DNA of 64,000 nucleotides, taken from assembly GCA_958299035.1 (NCBI GenBank), contig CATQJL010000326.1, forward strand, positions 186,001 to 250,000. The letters run 5' to 3'. Position 1 is the first letter of the stretch; each line of letters opens with the position of its first letter. The stretch comes from Cylicocyclus nassatus (lineage: Eukaryota > Nematoda > Chromadorea > Rhabditida > Strongylidae). Under the pieces are notes generated by a model. That model made no database searches, was not told the origin of the DNA, and was given only the letters and a program-made list of their open reading frames with translations. The position numbers and the translations under genes were made by a program. Below, piece after piece: positions 54,031 through 64,000 of the stretch.

Positions 54031-57000
54031 TAGTTTATCTTGGAATTATAATTGAATTTAGATTTGGGAAAATTCATTTTGACCTTTGGGACTGTTCGCA
54101 GGACTTTTTTTAAATGGATATAATTTTTAGAATTATATTATTATTTGCATATATTTTTTTAAGGTTAGACATTATTTCAATAAAACAATTGCGATGTGCA
54201 CAAAAAAATTTAGTTCAAGGAAATGTACTGTCTAATAACACCTTAGGTAGCGTAGCGCATATTTCTTGCAAACTTTTTAACTTTCGTTTTGCAAGCAAGT
54301 TGCTAAATATTGCCAGTTTCCCAGCAGGCGCGCGGTTTAGTAGGGACTTTATTCTCCATGACTATTATTTCAAACTAACATAGAAAATTGCGGTGTTACT
54401 TTCTTTCTGTCAGGGTCAAGGAAATCTGAGAGAAATTTTGACAAAAGAAAACGCACCTTTGGTGTGGAGAAAAAGTTTCAGTGCAAATTCAAATAAATAA
54501 CCTTTGAATAAGACAAAAATCTTTTCAGGTTTTGTGTTCAGTTTTCCTTATGTTTCTCTAACAAAGTCCTGACCATCACATGCTAAAGCATAAGCTATAC
54601 GTACTTCCTTGATCAGGGTTTCCGACTTAGTTGTAGTATGCATATCAACAGAATCAAAATAAACCTTTTTATGTATGGAAACTCCTTTCAATGCAACTCG
54701 TGATGCCATGAACAATCCATAAATTTTTCCATGAATAAAAATGGCCGTAAAGCGACATCTTTAAATTACGTTTCATGTTGTTCTTTTAATCAAAAAGCGA
54801 AATATGCTACCAAACAACTTCACTCATCACTATCGTGCTCAAAAGCGACACTTTTTCAGTTCTATGCCGTGGAATGTCAACAAATCAGAGCTAAATGACC
54901 CGCAAAAAAATTTTTTTTTGAATACCAAAACATTTGATGATTTCAACTTTATTTTATTGGGCTTGCAAAATATAGTTTCTGATTTTACACTAAGAGTTTG
55001 ATTATTATATCTTTAGAAACTTATCTGACATAGACGGGAAAGTGGACAATTTGATTTTGGTGAAAAATATGAAAAAATCGTAGATTACCTACATTTTTTT
55101 TCAATAGGCTGATCTGCTTTGGACAATCCATAGATAACCAAGTGATATGAGTGAAGCAAATTCAGAATCTTGATACGGAAAGTGAGAGACTAAGTTTCGA
55201 GTGAGTGGGAATGGATTTCAACTGGTTCTCCAGATGGAATTTTTCAGTAGTTTTTCTCTGTCAGATTCGCTCAGCAGACAATCTCCAATTACTTTTCACT
55301 TTGATCAGTGTTTGGGTAAGATGAGTGGCATCACATAAAAAAACTCAAGGAAAAAAACATATTGAGAACCTTTTGAAAATTTTCTCAAAGTTGTCAAGAA
55401 ACTAGAAATAAGCACTTTTGGCCTTCATCATAAAAATTAATGTTTACTGTTTACCACGGAGCAACAAGATGGTTTATTAAGGAGTAATCGCTTTGAAATA
55501 TTCTACTATAGCCATTCTCTTAGTCATAGTTTCCTCTACCGCTGCCTTAACCTGCGCGATATTCTCACTAATGGGGCACCTTAGCGCATGGTTGGTTTTG
55601 TGTAAGCGCACGGACCTAAGGTTCAAAAGACGAGTAATTGCTTAGCTTTTTTTTTACACAATGTATAGTTGCGGCGTTTCTTCTGGTTGCAGTCACTGAC
55701 TGTCCCCTATGATTGAGGTAGACAGCATTTAGACAGTGATGCACCAGGAAAAAGCATGTAGTTATTCTTTCTGATAATCATGATTAGCAGTGCAGTTTAC
55801 GAAAACTGGTTCTCACTGAAGAAAATCACAATATCGAAATAAATAATCTACCTTCTTTGATGGGCGAAAAGAATACTTTTTTTCAACAAAAGTACAGACT
55901 GGCTTGTGGAAAAAGCTCAATTTAAAAGTATCCATGCTGATAATAAGAGGTAATGAAACATGCTCTAACAGCGATGTTTCAGAAGTATGAGCATCTCAAT
56001 ATCCTTTTTCCATTGCAATCGTATCTTTGTATCTTTTGTTGAAGGTTGGTTCAACGCTACCACAGCAAAATTCATGTCCGCAAAAGCGCTTTTTGAGAAA
56101 ATAAGCGACTTCCTTTCGGATCGAAAATGTTCGTGCTCTCAACGAATTTAAGCAGCATGGTTGTTTTCAATCTCAGTTACTTGAATCATGTTCTGTCACA
56201 ACAGATGAAAGTTTTTTTTAGTGATTATTTGCAAATCACTACAGATCTGTATTAGACCTATCGGTGACAAAAGTAGGAAGACTTGGCAAAATTTTGGCTG
56301 GAAAAAAATGATATTCATTTTTGAAATTATGGTTGAGAGTTTGTTTTAGATTATCTTTGCTTAGGCGAAAACTGTTTTTCCAAAATCTGAAAAGAATAAT
56401 AGCACCAATGGAACTTAGAGTTCTGATTCAGAAGGATATATTTCTTTTAGAATGCATGCGAGTTGTCGGAAAAAAAAGATGTCTTGCATTACAATGAGAA
56501 AAATGTTTTGTCTGTTTCTAAAAAATTTTTTTTTTCAGCCAAAACCTTGAATTTGCTGACTACACCTTATCGCGACGTAGGATATCAATCTGATTGAGCT
56601 TGCCGATGAATAAGATGCTGATCACGGCTGTCGCTGTTGATGCACGACTTCTCGGCATCGGAAGACAGATGAGCCGTAAATCAATTGTGTGTAAAGTTCA
56701 TCCAAATATTCAACAGGCGCATAGGGATATTTGTCAGGCCCTAAGGTCAGCAGCTGCTAGCTTCTACAATTGTCACCAGATTTACTGCTATTTTGAACGC
56801 GCGCAGACAGTTGCTGGAACGGATTAGCATAAAGGATTTGGAGCTCTAGGCCATTTGTAATAGCCGGGTATGCGATATGTCGGCAGATACTATCTTTCCT
56901 GATGAATACTGCAGATTTTGTACTGAAGCTACGAACGAGCAAGTCCATCTCTAAAATTAAAGAGAAAATGCGTTTGTGATCTAAAAAGCCGATGCAATAA

Positions 57001-57676
57001 ATTCGCAATACTCTAAAAATTACGGAAATATGTGAAAACATCGAAAGAAAAACGTGAATTAGAGCAAAAGTTCAAATACACGAGACCGCAGAAGAATGAA
57101 TTTTACTTGTAAAATTCAGTTTTGCAAAGGGATTCTGAAGATGCACAGATTTGGCTCAGTTATGACTATGCGGAACTGTTTATAAAAAAAAGTTACATTT
57201 TTTTCAGTCACTTACATATAATTGCTAAATGTTGATTTTGTGCTTCATGGTAATATATATATATAACTAAATGATGCATCATTATCTTAAAAAATTGGGG
57301 ACAAATGGGACTGCTCGCTGGACTACGGTAGGATGTGTCTACGAAATAATTCAATCAAAGATCATTAGTATCTTCGGTGATGGTAACTTTGAGATTGACT
57401 CGATCAAAGACCATCACCACATTTGTGAATGCAGTTTTTCTTTCGGTACCTTTTTTTCTGAAATATTAGCTTCCTTCAAGAAAAAGGAAGGAAAATTTTT
57501 ATAATCATAGCACACTATTAGTCGTCATTATAATTAGATAAATAAAAAAACACTCACACATTCGTTCGCTTGACTTGGGTGGAAGTTGTTGTCGATATGG
57601 ATGTCGAGGGGTGAAAAATTCTTTTTGTTTTTTTTAGAAACAAAAATTTTGACTATAGCTCAAGAAAGAAAAAAAA
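54031..57676. other. Unrecognised interior of the gypsy element
   Basis: AT-rich sequence of 3.6 kb in place of gag, protease and RT. The longest frames are + 54114-54383, + 56594-56827 and - 56757-57041, none with a motif I know. A (TA)n run lies at 57252-57265. It may be captured host DNA or a later filler; no element ends were found. Confidence 0.4.
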
Positions 57677-57693
57677 TCTTCCCGGGACTTCCA
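57677..57693 (-). other. Putative primer-binding site
   Basis: On the - strand TGGAAGTCCCGGGAAG follows the 5' LTR directly. It begins TGG as expected for pairing with a tRNA CCA end; the tRNA was not determined. Confidence 0.6.
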
Positions 57694-57913
57694 TGTCAGG
57701 TCTAAGGGTTCATGACGCCCTTACCTGATGTGTAGCGGGTTTATATAGGTCTTTACTATAATATTTATCATACATAGTTATATACAGAAAGGGAAAGGGA
57801 TAGGGGGAAGAGGGCACCGGCTCCTGCCGGCGGGCGGAGGTCACTGCCAGAGGTTAGCTGTCTTCGGCCAACCTCCTTCTCGAGCAGCTGTTGTAGCTAG
57901 CTGCGTCCCGACA
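57694..57913 (-). repeat. 5' LTR of the gypsy element
   Basis: 220 bp, matching the other LTR base for base as far as I can read, with CATG after it. Confidence 0.92.
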
Positions 57914-58212
57914 CATGCAATTGTTACTATATTATCGTGATTAAATCATATTAGTCTACTAGCTTCCGTTTTTTGAGCAAATTTTATTTTAAGTGATTTT
58001 AGTGCTTAAAGCTAGTTTGGATGGGTTCTGGTTACTATAATTCGGTCAGTGAGCAAAGCTAATTGCAATTAGACAGGTGCTGGGGTTGAAGTTTTACAGC
58101 ATTTATTTGGGAAAATTCGCGGAGCGTATGGGATAGCCGGAGAGAAAAATCCGGGAGTTTTTATCAGTTTCCTGCAGAGCCCCACACCACACTATCTGAG
58201 GTTATGAGGGTA
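57914..58212. other. Unassigned
   Basis: Sequence between the gypsy element and the TTAA element; no feature recognised. Confidence 0.3.
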
Positions 58213-58354
58213 TTAACACCTTGACGACAAATGTGACCCACATACATGTGAAAAGGCAATAATGTGTTCCTATCCCCTTCACTTCAGGGCCGGAACCCAG
58301 CTGACCCCCCCCCCCTCTTCACCCATGGCCGATGAGGAACTGGAAAAAATGAGA

Positions 58355-58864
58355 CTAAGAAATCAACATTTTAAGCAAAATTACAAAACTATCGGCATTA
58401 TTAAAATCAAATTTAGTGACATGTTGATTTTGAATATTATTATTATGATTGTCAAAACTTACTTGCAGGCTCATGAGAAGTGCATTGGAAATTTGCCGCC
58501 TATTGTTCACTTTTAGAGAACGATGAAAAAGCCTGGAGAAAAATTTACGTGTGAAGCCTTTGTGTATACACGTCAACGAAGTTATTACTCACATATTTGC
58601 TGAAATAATAAGTGAAATAATAAATGAACTTTGATGATCGGTACGCAGTTGAATTGCATTCTTTTTAAGAGGTATAAATTTTCTAAGCAGATGGCGGAAT
58701 CCGTGGAAAGTCATTGCATGATTCCTTGAAGAGTCATTGTTCCAACTTTTAATATTATTTCTAAACTCCGAGAGAGATCGTAACATTTGCGTAGAGAAGC
58801 AGGTGCAACCAAGGGCATCTATTACATCGAAGAGTTGTGTAATCAGGGTTAGTCTTACTGTCAA
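58355..58864 (-). other. Left-arm open frames preserved in the right arm
   Basis: Two - strand frames (58589-58864 and 58355-58576) have counterparts on + at about 61430-61700 and 61714-61926. Shared peptides include SRNHAMTFHGFRHLLRKF, KKNAIQLRTDH and MTCIHKGFT followed by VNNRRQIS. A GTAAGT donor follows LLMSLQ in the left arm (GCAAGT in the right). Family unknown. Confidence 0.3.
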
Positions 58865-59010
58865 AATGCTGTAGCTACGAGGATCGTGGAGTTCTACAAT
58901 CCGCCTACTTGGACGATGATAAGGACGAGGAAGGAGAGCCAGAGATGCATTTTTCTACGTTGGAGCGCTATACAAGAGGAGAAGGACAATCGTATATGAT
59001 CACTGCGTGA
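58843..59010 (+). CDS. Acidic coding-like segment in the left arm, possible captured terminal exon
   Basis: After an AATCAG acceptor-like site the frame reads through RGVLQSAYLDDDKDEEGEPE and MHFSTLERYTRGEGQSYMIT to a TGA. The right-arm copy (61279-61446, - strand) keeps the whole frame with two amino-acid changes (E to Q, R to H), one synonymous change and a TAA instead of TGA stop. Composition is protein-like. I do not recognise the protein. Confidence 0.4.
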   Translation, partial: SGLVLLSKCCSYEDRGVLQSAYLDDDKDEEGEPEMHFSTLERYTRGEGQSYMITA

Positions 59011-60144
59011 TTAATCTGAAAAAAATCTTGTTTTCCATCGAAGAAGAGAGAAATATAAAAGATCTTAGAAGGAGAACTCAGTCATAATCAGCTTACTCTA
59101 GTTTAGAAGTCTACTTTTCATCCGCTTTCAGAAAACATACAGCTTGCCAGGAAAAAGAGTGGTTTTTCCTGCTAAATAGAAATAGTTTTAGTCATTTTTT
59201 CAAGATTGTAGAATTTTTTTTTAAAAAATTGTAGATTTTTGATATGAGAAGATAAGAGAGTCTCTAGCCATACAATGAATTACTCTTGTTGAAAGCTTCC
59301 AGTAAGTATATAGCTTACCAAGAAAGAAAGGATTTTCCTGTATTTTGAAGGTGGTCGCAATTGTTTTTCTAAAATTAAGGAAATATTTTTATAGAAATTC
59401 ATAACTTTACTATACGAAAAGCTAGAAGAGTGTTTTGCACTCTATTGGAATCCCCTCGTCGTCCGCTTTCAGCAAATATATAGTTTGCCAGGAAAAAAGA
59501 GGATTTTCCTATCGGGTGAAAGGGGTCGCAGTCTATTTTTCGGAATTGAGCCAATTTTTAACTTAAAAAAATCATAACAATTTTATATGAGAAGCTTGGA
59601 GAGTGATTAGGTGTTTATTGAATTCCTCTCGTCGTTCGCTTTCAGGAGATATGTAGTAAGGAGAGGGATGCTAAGTACGTGGTGAAAGGGGAGGAACATG
59701 GTATAATGGGCATGTTAATTTAGCTCCTTAAAACGACGCTTTTTGAGTACAGAAAGGAAGATTTCCATTATACCATGTTCCTCCCTTTTTCACCACGTAC
59801 TTTTAGCATCCCTCTCCTTACAGACTATTTACCTTCTGAGAGCGGACGACGAGAGGAATTCAATAAACACCTAATCACTCTCCCAGCTTCTCATATAAAA
59901 TTGTTATTCCGAAAAATAGATTGCGACCCCTTTCACCCGATAGGAAAATCCTCTTTTTTCCTGGCGAACTACATATTTCTTGAAAGCGGACGACGAGGGG
60001 ATTCCAATAGAGTGCAAAACACTCTTCTAGCTTTTCGTATAGTAAAGTTATGAATTTATATAAAAAAATTCCTTAATTTTAGAAAAACAATTGCGACCAC
60101 CTTCACAGTACAGGAAAATCCTTTCTTTCTTGGCAAGCTATATA

Positions 60145-60951
60145 TTAGGTTGTCGGATAATTTCTGTTACACTTTTGATTTCAATTCTTAAAAATTTCAG
60201 AAGCTTTGAAAACATCTCATGTTCACGGTTTATGGGCAGGGTCAAAAGGCCTATACAAGGGTACAGTCGCATCCGCGATCTATGCGCAAAACACTCACTC
60301 TGTGGCTGAAATTTCGTTTCTTCCCATTTTTGTAAATGAGCTGGCGTTCTCTCAGGTGATGAGCGTTAGACCGGACAATGTGGTAATCAGGTAGGGCATA
60401 GTTTGTAGCGTTTAGTTAATATGGGGGGATAACGCAGACATGTCTGCACACGTTTTTCTGAGCGGTTCAAATCTCGGTGTGCTCCATCTTTGCAATGATT
60501 AGAATTTTAACGAAGAAAACGTCTTCAAAAAATTTCAAAAAATCATTTTTATGTTTTCTGTATTCATTTCTATACGATGCACATAAAAAGAAGAATTTAG
60601 GAAAGTTTTTGAATTTTTTTGATATTTTTTTCACCCCTCGTTTTTGAAACGCTAGAGACACCGGAATGCCTCCATGTAAAAGACAATGCCAAACTACGTT
60701 CTAAAAAAATTCTGGAGAGGAAAAGCGCAAGTAGGTGCAGAGAAAAAGATCAGACAAAAACTGAAAAATTTGACTGCTTTTACAAAACTACCGTAAACTT
60801 GTTGGTCATTAGTATCAATCGGCATCAATCGTACTGGTGGGTAGACCCTGCTATGTCCTAAGCGTGTTGCAGATTTGGGGTTTTCAGAAAGCTTCTGGAA
60901 TTTCCTAGAAATTTTAGAAAAAAGTGTAACAGAAATTATCCGACAACCTAA
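60145..60951. mobile_element. Mariner-type element, TIR TTAGGTTGTCGGATAATTTC, nested in the right arm
   Basis: TA on both sides; the first 32 bases of the two ends are identical in inverse orientation. Removing it restores the right arm of the foldback (AGCTATATA then TTTACTGGAAGC). Frames of 60-80 codons inside are unrecognised and no DDD catalytic motif was seen. Confidence 0.87.
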
Positions 60952-61278
60952 TATTTACTGGAAGCTTTCAACAAGAGTAATTCAATGTATGGCTAGAGAC
61001 TCTGTTATCTTCTCATATCAAAAATCTACAATTTTTTATAGAAAAGTTGTACAATCTTGAAAAAGTAACTAAAACTATTTCTATTTAGGAAAAGCAAAAC
61101 AAAACATACACCTTGCCAGGAAAAACCCCTCTTTTTCCTGGCAAGGTGTATGTTTTCTGAAAGCGGATGAAAAGTAGACTTCTAAACTAGAGTAAGCTGA
61201 TTATGACTGAGTTTTCCTTCTAAAATCTTTTATATTTCTCTCTTCTTCGATGGAAAACAAAATTTTTTTTCAGAATAA

Positions 61279-61446
61279 TTACGCGGTGATCATATACGAT
61301 TGTCCTTCTCCTCTTGTATAGTGCTCCAACGTAGAAAAATGCATCTCTGGCTGTCCTTCCTCGTCCTTATCATCGTCCAAGTAGGCGGATTGTAGAACTC
61401 CACGATCCTCGTAGCTACAGCATTTTGACAGTAAGACTAACCCTGA
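61279..61446 (-). CDS. Right-arm copy of the acidic coding-like segment
   Basis: Inverse counterpart of 58843-59010 with an intact frame: SAYLDDDKDEEGQPE, then HFSTLEHYTRGEGQSYMITA and TAA. Confidence 0.4.
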   Translation of the reverse strand, partial: SGLVLLSKCCSYEDRGVLQSAYLDDDKDEEGQPEMHFSTLEHYTRGEGQSYMITA

Positions 61447-62039
61447 TTACACCAATTCTTCGATGTAATAGATGCCCTTGGTTGCACCTGCTTCTCTACG
61501 CAAATGTTACGATCTATTTCGGAGTTTAGAAATAATATAAAAAGTTAGAACAATGACTCTTCAAGGAATCATGCAATGACTTTCCACGGATTCCGCCATC
61601 TGCTTAGAAAATTTATACCTCTTAAAAAGAATGCAATTCAATTGCGCACCGATCATCGAAGTTCATTTATTATTTCACTTATTATTTCAGCAAATATGTG
61701 AGTAATAACTTCGTTGACGTGTATACACAAAGGCTTCACATGTAAATTTTTCTCCAGGCTTTCTCATCGTTCTTTAGATGTGAACAATAGGCGGCAAATT
61801 TCCGATGTGCTTCTCATGAGCCTGCAAGCAAGTTTTGACAATCATAATAATAATAGTCAGAATCAACATGTCACTAAATTTGATTTCGATAGTTTTATAA
61901 TTTTGCTTATATTGCTTATTTCTTAGTTTCACTTATTCCAATTTTCTTCTTCGAATTTCAGCGGGTAAAACCCAATATTCGACTTTATCCCGGTTTGGCT
62001 ACAATTTCACTTGATGCATGTGAATGAAAAGAACATGAG

Positions 62040-62170
62040 AAGCAATGATGGCGAACGTTTCCCCCCCCCGGTCGACGCACCTCCACAGCCGCGGCCGCTC
62101 TTCCCCCTCCCCCCCCCCCCCAGCGGCCCTCATACCCCTTTCACGCTGGAGAGGCGGGACCCCTATGACC
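62040..62170. other. C-rich stretch near the right end of the TTAA element
   Basis: Three C runs with a GCGGCCGC site; a similar C run lies at 58305 near the left end. Confidence 0.5.
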
Positions 62171-62350
62171 CCCTTGTTATGCTTTATTCCTAGGAATTAC
62201 TTACGCGTTTCTTAGCTGCTTCTCAAAATCACTGTAGAGATACTGCAGATGACGGCCTGCTCAATTTCAGCTAAAAATCCTCAACTTACTGCAGAAGGCA
62301 TTGTCCCATAAGCAGACGGCTAAAAATGCACGCTGTTGTCAACGTGTTAA

Positions 62351-63224
62351 CCCACTGACAGCGATGTAGACCACCGGTGGCTCATCCCTGTTGCAAAGTC
62401 ATATCCTTTTATAGGTCTAGTATTTTCTCCAATAGATACTTTCCCAGTTTTTTGCATTTTTGGTATCAGTAGGCTCCGTCGTTCAAAAAATGTTTATAGT
62501 TGTTTACAAAATAACCTTACATTTCGTAAATAACCACAATTCCCACGCTAAAAGTGTTGTGCAAAGTCGCCTCGTCCTACAGCCCCGCCACACAAAATTA
62601 TTCGTCGTCGTCAATAGGTTAAGAGATACAGGGCTTATCAATTGCGGCGTCGGGTGGCATCTCCTTTCCCGCGCGGTCACCTCGCTGGACTCTGCACCTC
62701 CCTCGCGAACGTGTTTTCTACCGCGAGCGTGGGAAAGACGGAGCTCTCATCACTGATTGTGCGTGCGAAAGATTAGAGAGCATGTTCGCGAAAGAGACGC
62801 AGAGTCCAGACGAGGTGGCCACGCGAAAGCGGAGATGCTGGTGCACCCAAATCTGCACTTGAAAAGTCTTGTATTTCTGTAGTATATGGTGTTTGACATA
62901 TATCGCTACTGAAAGGTTTTATTTCAGCTCGCGTTCAAACTCCTGTCCTGAGAGCTGCTCAATCCTCATAGGGATGGAAAAGCAAAGGGGTATTGTTTTG
63001 CGTTCCGGGGCAAAGCCCCGAAGAAATATTGGTAGTTCATGCTCTTTACTTACCCTAACGTGTTATGTGCCTCAACAGGTTAACACTGGAGTTCGCGCGT
63101 GTCGAACCGCGCCATCGCTTATTGCCGCACGCGCGACGTCGCTACCGATGCTATTTGCGACAGCATAGATGACTAGTTCTCAATGAATGCGTAACGATAC
63201 GGCACAAGAACTCGTAAGCGAACG
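62351..63224. other. Unassigned, with a long-armed hairpin
   Basis: It contains the hairpin at 62655-62845. Short frames only; no exon recognised. Confidence 0.35.
62655..62845. repeat. Hairpin, arms of about 65 bp
   Basis: GGCATCTCC, CACCTCG-TGGACTCTGC and CGCGAAC recur inverted as GTTCGCG, GCAGAGTCCA-CGAGGTG and GGAGATGC around a 60-bp loop. Confidence 0.75.
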
Positions 63225-63640
63225 AAGACAGGCTAGTGGAAACAAATATGAAAAACTACGAAAAACTTATGTGAATGGAAGGTGCATTAAGCGTTTCTTC
63301 CAAAAATTTTGCATAATTGGTGAGTGAAGATTGAATTCAAATTACTCGTCTGCAACGCACAGATGACGATATGGTATGAAACTTGGTACGTACATGCACA
63401 CGGCCCTGCGGGCTTAACTAAGAAGTCAATGAAAAATTATGTGACTGAAGGTTGTGGCAAGCTTTTTTCTGAAAATTTTCCGCTACCGAAAAAAAGAAAA
63501 ATGGCTCGTTTGCAACGCAGAGGTGACGAATTTGAGAATTGGATTTGGATTTGGTGATGGAAAGGGATTTGGTGCATATATGCGCAGTAGGACTGAGGGA
63601 CAAAGTATGAAAAATTATGAAAAACTTATGTGAATTCCTT
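63225..63640 (+). repeat. Dispersed repeat R, two tandem units
   Basis: Two units of about 190-200 bp share ATTATGTGACTGAAGG-type starts, TCGTTTGCAACGCAGAGGTG, a TTTGGTGCATATATGCGCAG block and AAAAATTATGAAAAACTTAT ends. They are inverse copies of the units at 39265-39640. Confidence 0.75.
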
Positions 63641-63868
63641 CCTCATTCCTCACTTTGCAGTGACCATGAGCGGCGGCGTCTTGCACTGCTCTTGTCAACA
63701 GTCTTAGTTTCAGCCATTTTTTGTCAAAATTTCCTGTCCAGTCCTTGCGCTCTTTACCGTTTACTCTCTCTTGCGGCTGTGAATTTATCCAGTTCTTTTT
63801 CTATTTCTGCCCTTTTCGAGCTTTTGTGAGTCAGTATCTGGTCCATTTTCGGCTAATCGATTAAGATC
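63641..63868. other. Leader region before the last open frame
   Basis: C/T-rich sequence without a clear feature; possibly the 5' untranslated region of the frame at 63869. Confidence 0.25.
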
Positions 63869-64000
63869 ATGGCGGTCACTAGGTCCTCTCAGGCTTCCTC
63901 TCGCGCTTCTAGCAAAAAAGAGAGTGACCGTCGTAGGTTAGACGATGTCTCGATGAGTGCCACTGAGGGACATGAAGTTGATTTCGCTTCAATGCCTGCC
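63869..64000 (+). CDS. Start of an open frame running off the window, possible retroelement gag
   Basis: ATG followed by 43 open codons: MAVTRSSQASSRASSKKES, a basic RRRLDD, then an acidic stretch. A short Ser/Arg-rich start of this kind is common in BEL/Pao and gypsy gag proteins, but 44 residues cannot settle it. The sequence to the right of the window is needed. Confidence 0.3.
   Translation, partial: MAVTRSSQASSRASSKKESDRRRLDDVSMSATEGHEVDFASMPA

Larger units (their letters stand above)
50582..57913 (-). mobile_element. Ty3/gypsy LTR retrotransposon with identical LTRs but broken pol
   Basis: Two 220-bp LTRs (TGTCAGG...CCCGACA on +) flank 6.9 kb, with CATG duplicated outside (50578-50581 and 57914-57917). 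Pol remnants on the - strand are in gypsy order: RNase H, zinc-finger integrase, GPY/F end. The RT core, protease and gag were not found; the 4 kb where they should be (53624-57693) holds minisatellites and unrecognised AT-rich sequence. It probably moved recently using proteins of a related element. Confidence 0.88.
58213..62350. mobile_element. piggyBac-type giant foldback element (4.1 kb)
   Basis: TTAA at both ends (58213-58216 and 62347-62350) precedes related terminal repeats CACCTTGACGACA and, inverted, CACGTTGACAACA. The interior is an inverted repeat with arms of about 1.4 kb (about 58340-59730 and 59765-61935, the latter carrying a 807-bp insertion) around a short centre near 59745. 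The arms contain the matching frames described below. TTAA target and CAC-initial repeats suggest piggyBac; no piggyBac transposase was recognised. Confidence 0.7.

Noticed and set aside
62185..62265. Short - strand segment bounded by acceptor and donor-like sites inside the right end of the TTAA element
   Set aside because: Only 38 bases, no homologue known to me, and not needed to explain any neighbouring frame.

Overview
The window is animal nuclear DNA, probably from an ecdysozoan invertebrate (nematode or arthropod). I could not place it more closely. It holds one recognisable host gene. The last three coding exons of an AMP-activated protein kinase alpha subunit lie on the + strand at 10528-10612, 16071-16159 and 19579-19680. 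Their splice sites and phases join in frame, and the last exon ends in the conserved AMPK-alpha C-terminal helix and a stop codon. Only 276 coding bases are spread over 9.2 kb; the introns are filled with transposons, including an uninterrupted (AC)n tract of about 717 bp. Two further short exon-like segments on the - strand (20306-20379 and 37596-37651) may belong to other genes but were not identified.

Almost everything else is mobile DNA, much of it nested, and many element ends can be fixed to the base by target-site duplications. From 0.35 to 8.2 kb there are two Helitron families: family A (2.7 kb, carrying a minisatellite) and a small non-autonomous family called HINE here. They are joined head to tail and also form a chimera. 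hAT-type elements with 8-bp duplications lie at 4197-5671, 8591-9575, 23855-25533, 26772-27509, 31836-34942, 39949-43446 and 45439-46768. Only the 31836 element keeps recognisable transposase coding, and it is broken. TA-duplicating (Tc1/mariner-type) short or foldback elements lie at 7560, 8543, 10958, 37887, 40767, 47172 and 60145. PIF/Harbinger-type elements lie at 27734 and 32587, a Mutator-like long-TIR element at 41727, and TTAA (piggyBac-type) elements at 48599 and 58213.

Retroelements are a decayed RTE-type LINE (29.3-31.8 kb, - strand) interrupted near its 5' end by the 31836 hAT, and a Ty3/gypsy LTR element (50582-57913, - strand). The gypsy LTRs look identical although its pol is broken and its RT core is missing. 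A second, inverted copy of Helitron A (47098-50170) contains two insertions; comparison with copy A gives the empty site for one of them.

The final 2 kb contains a tandem dispersed repeat and the start of an unrecognised open frame that runs off the window. No rRNA, CRISPR array or bacterial-type operon was seen. Two tRNA-like, probably pseudogenic, segments are present.
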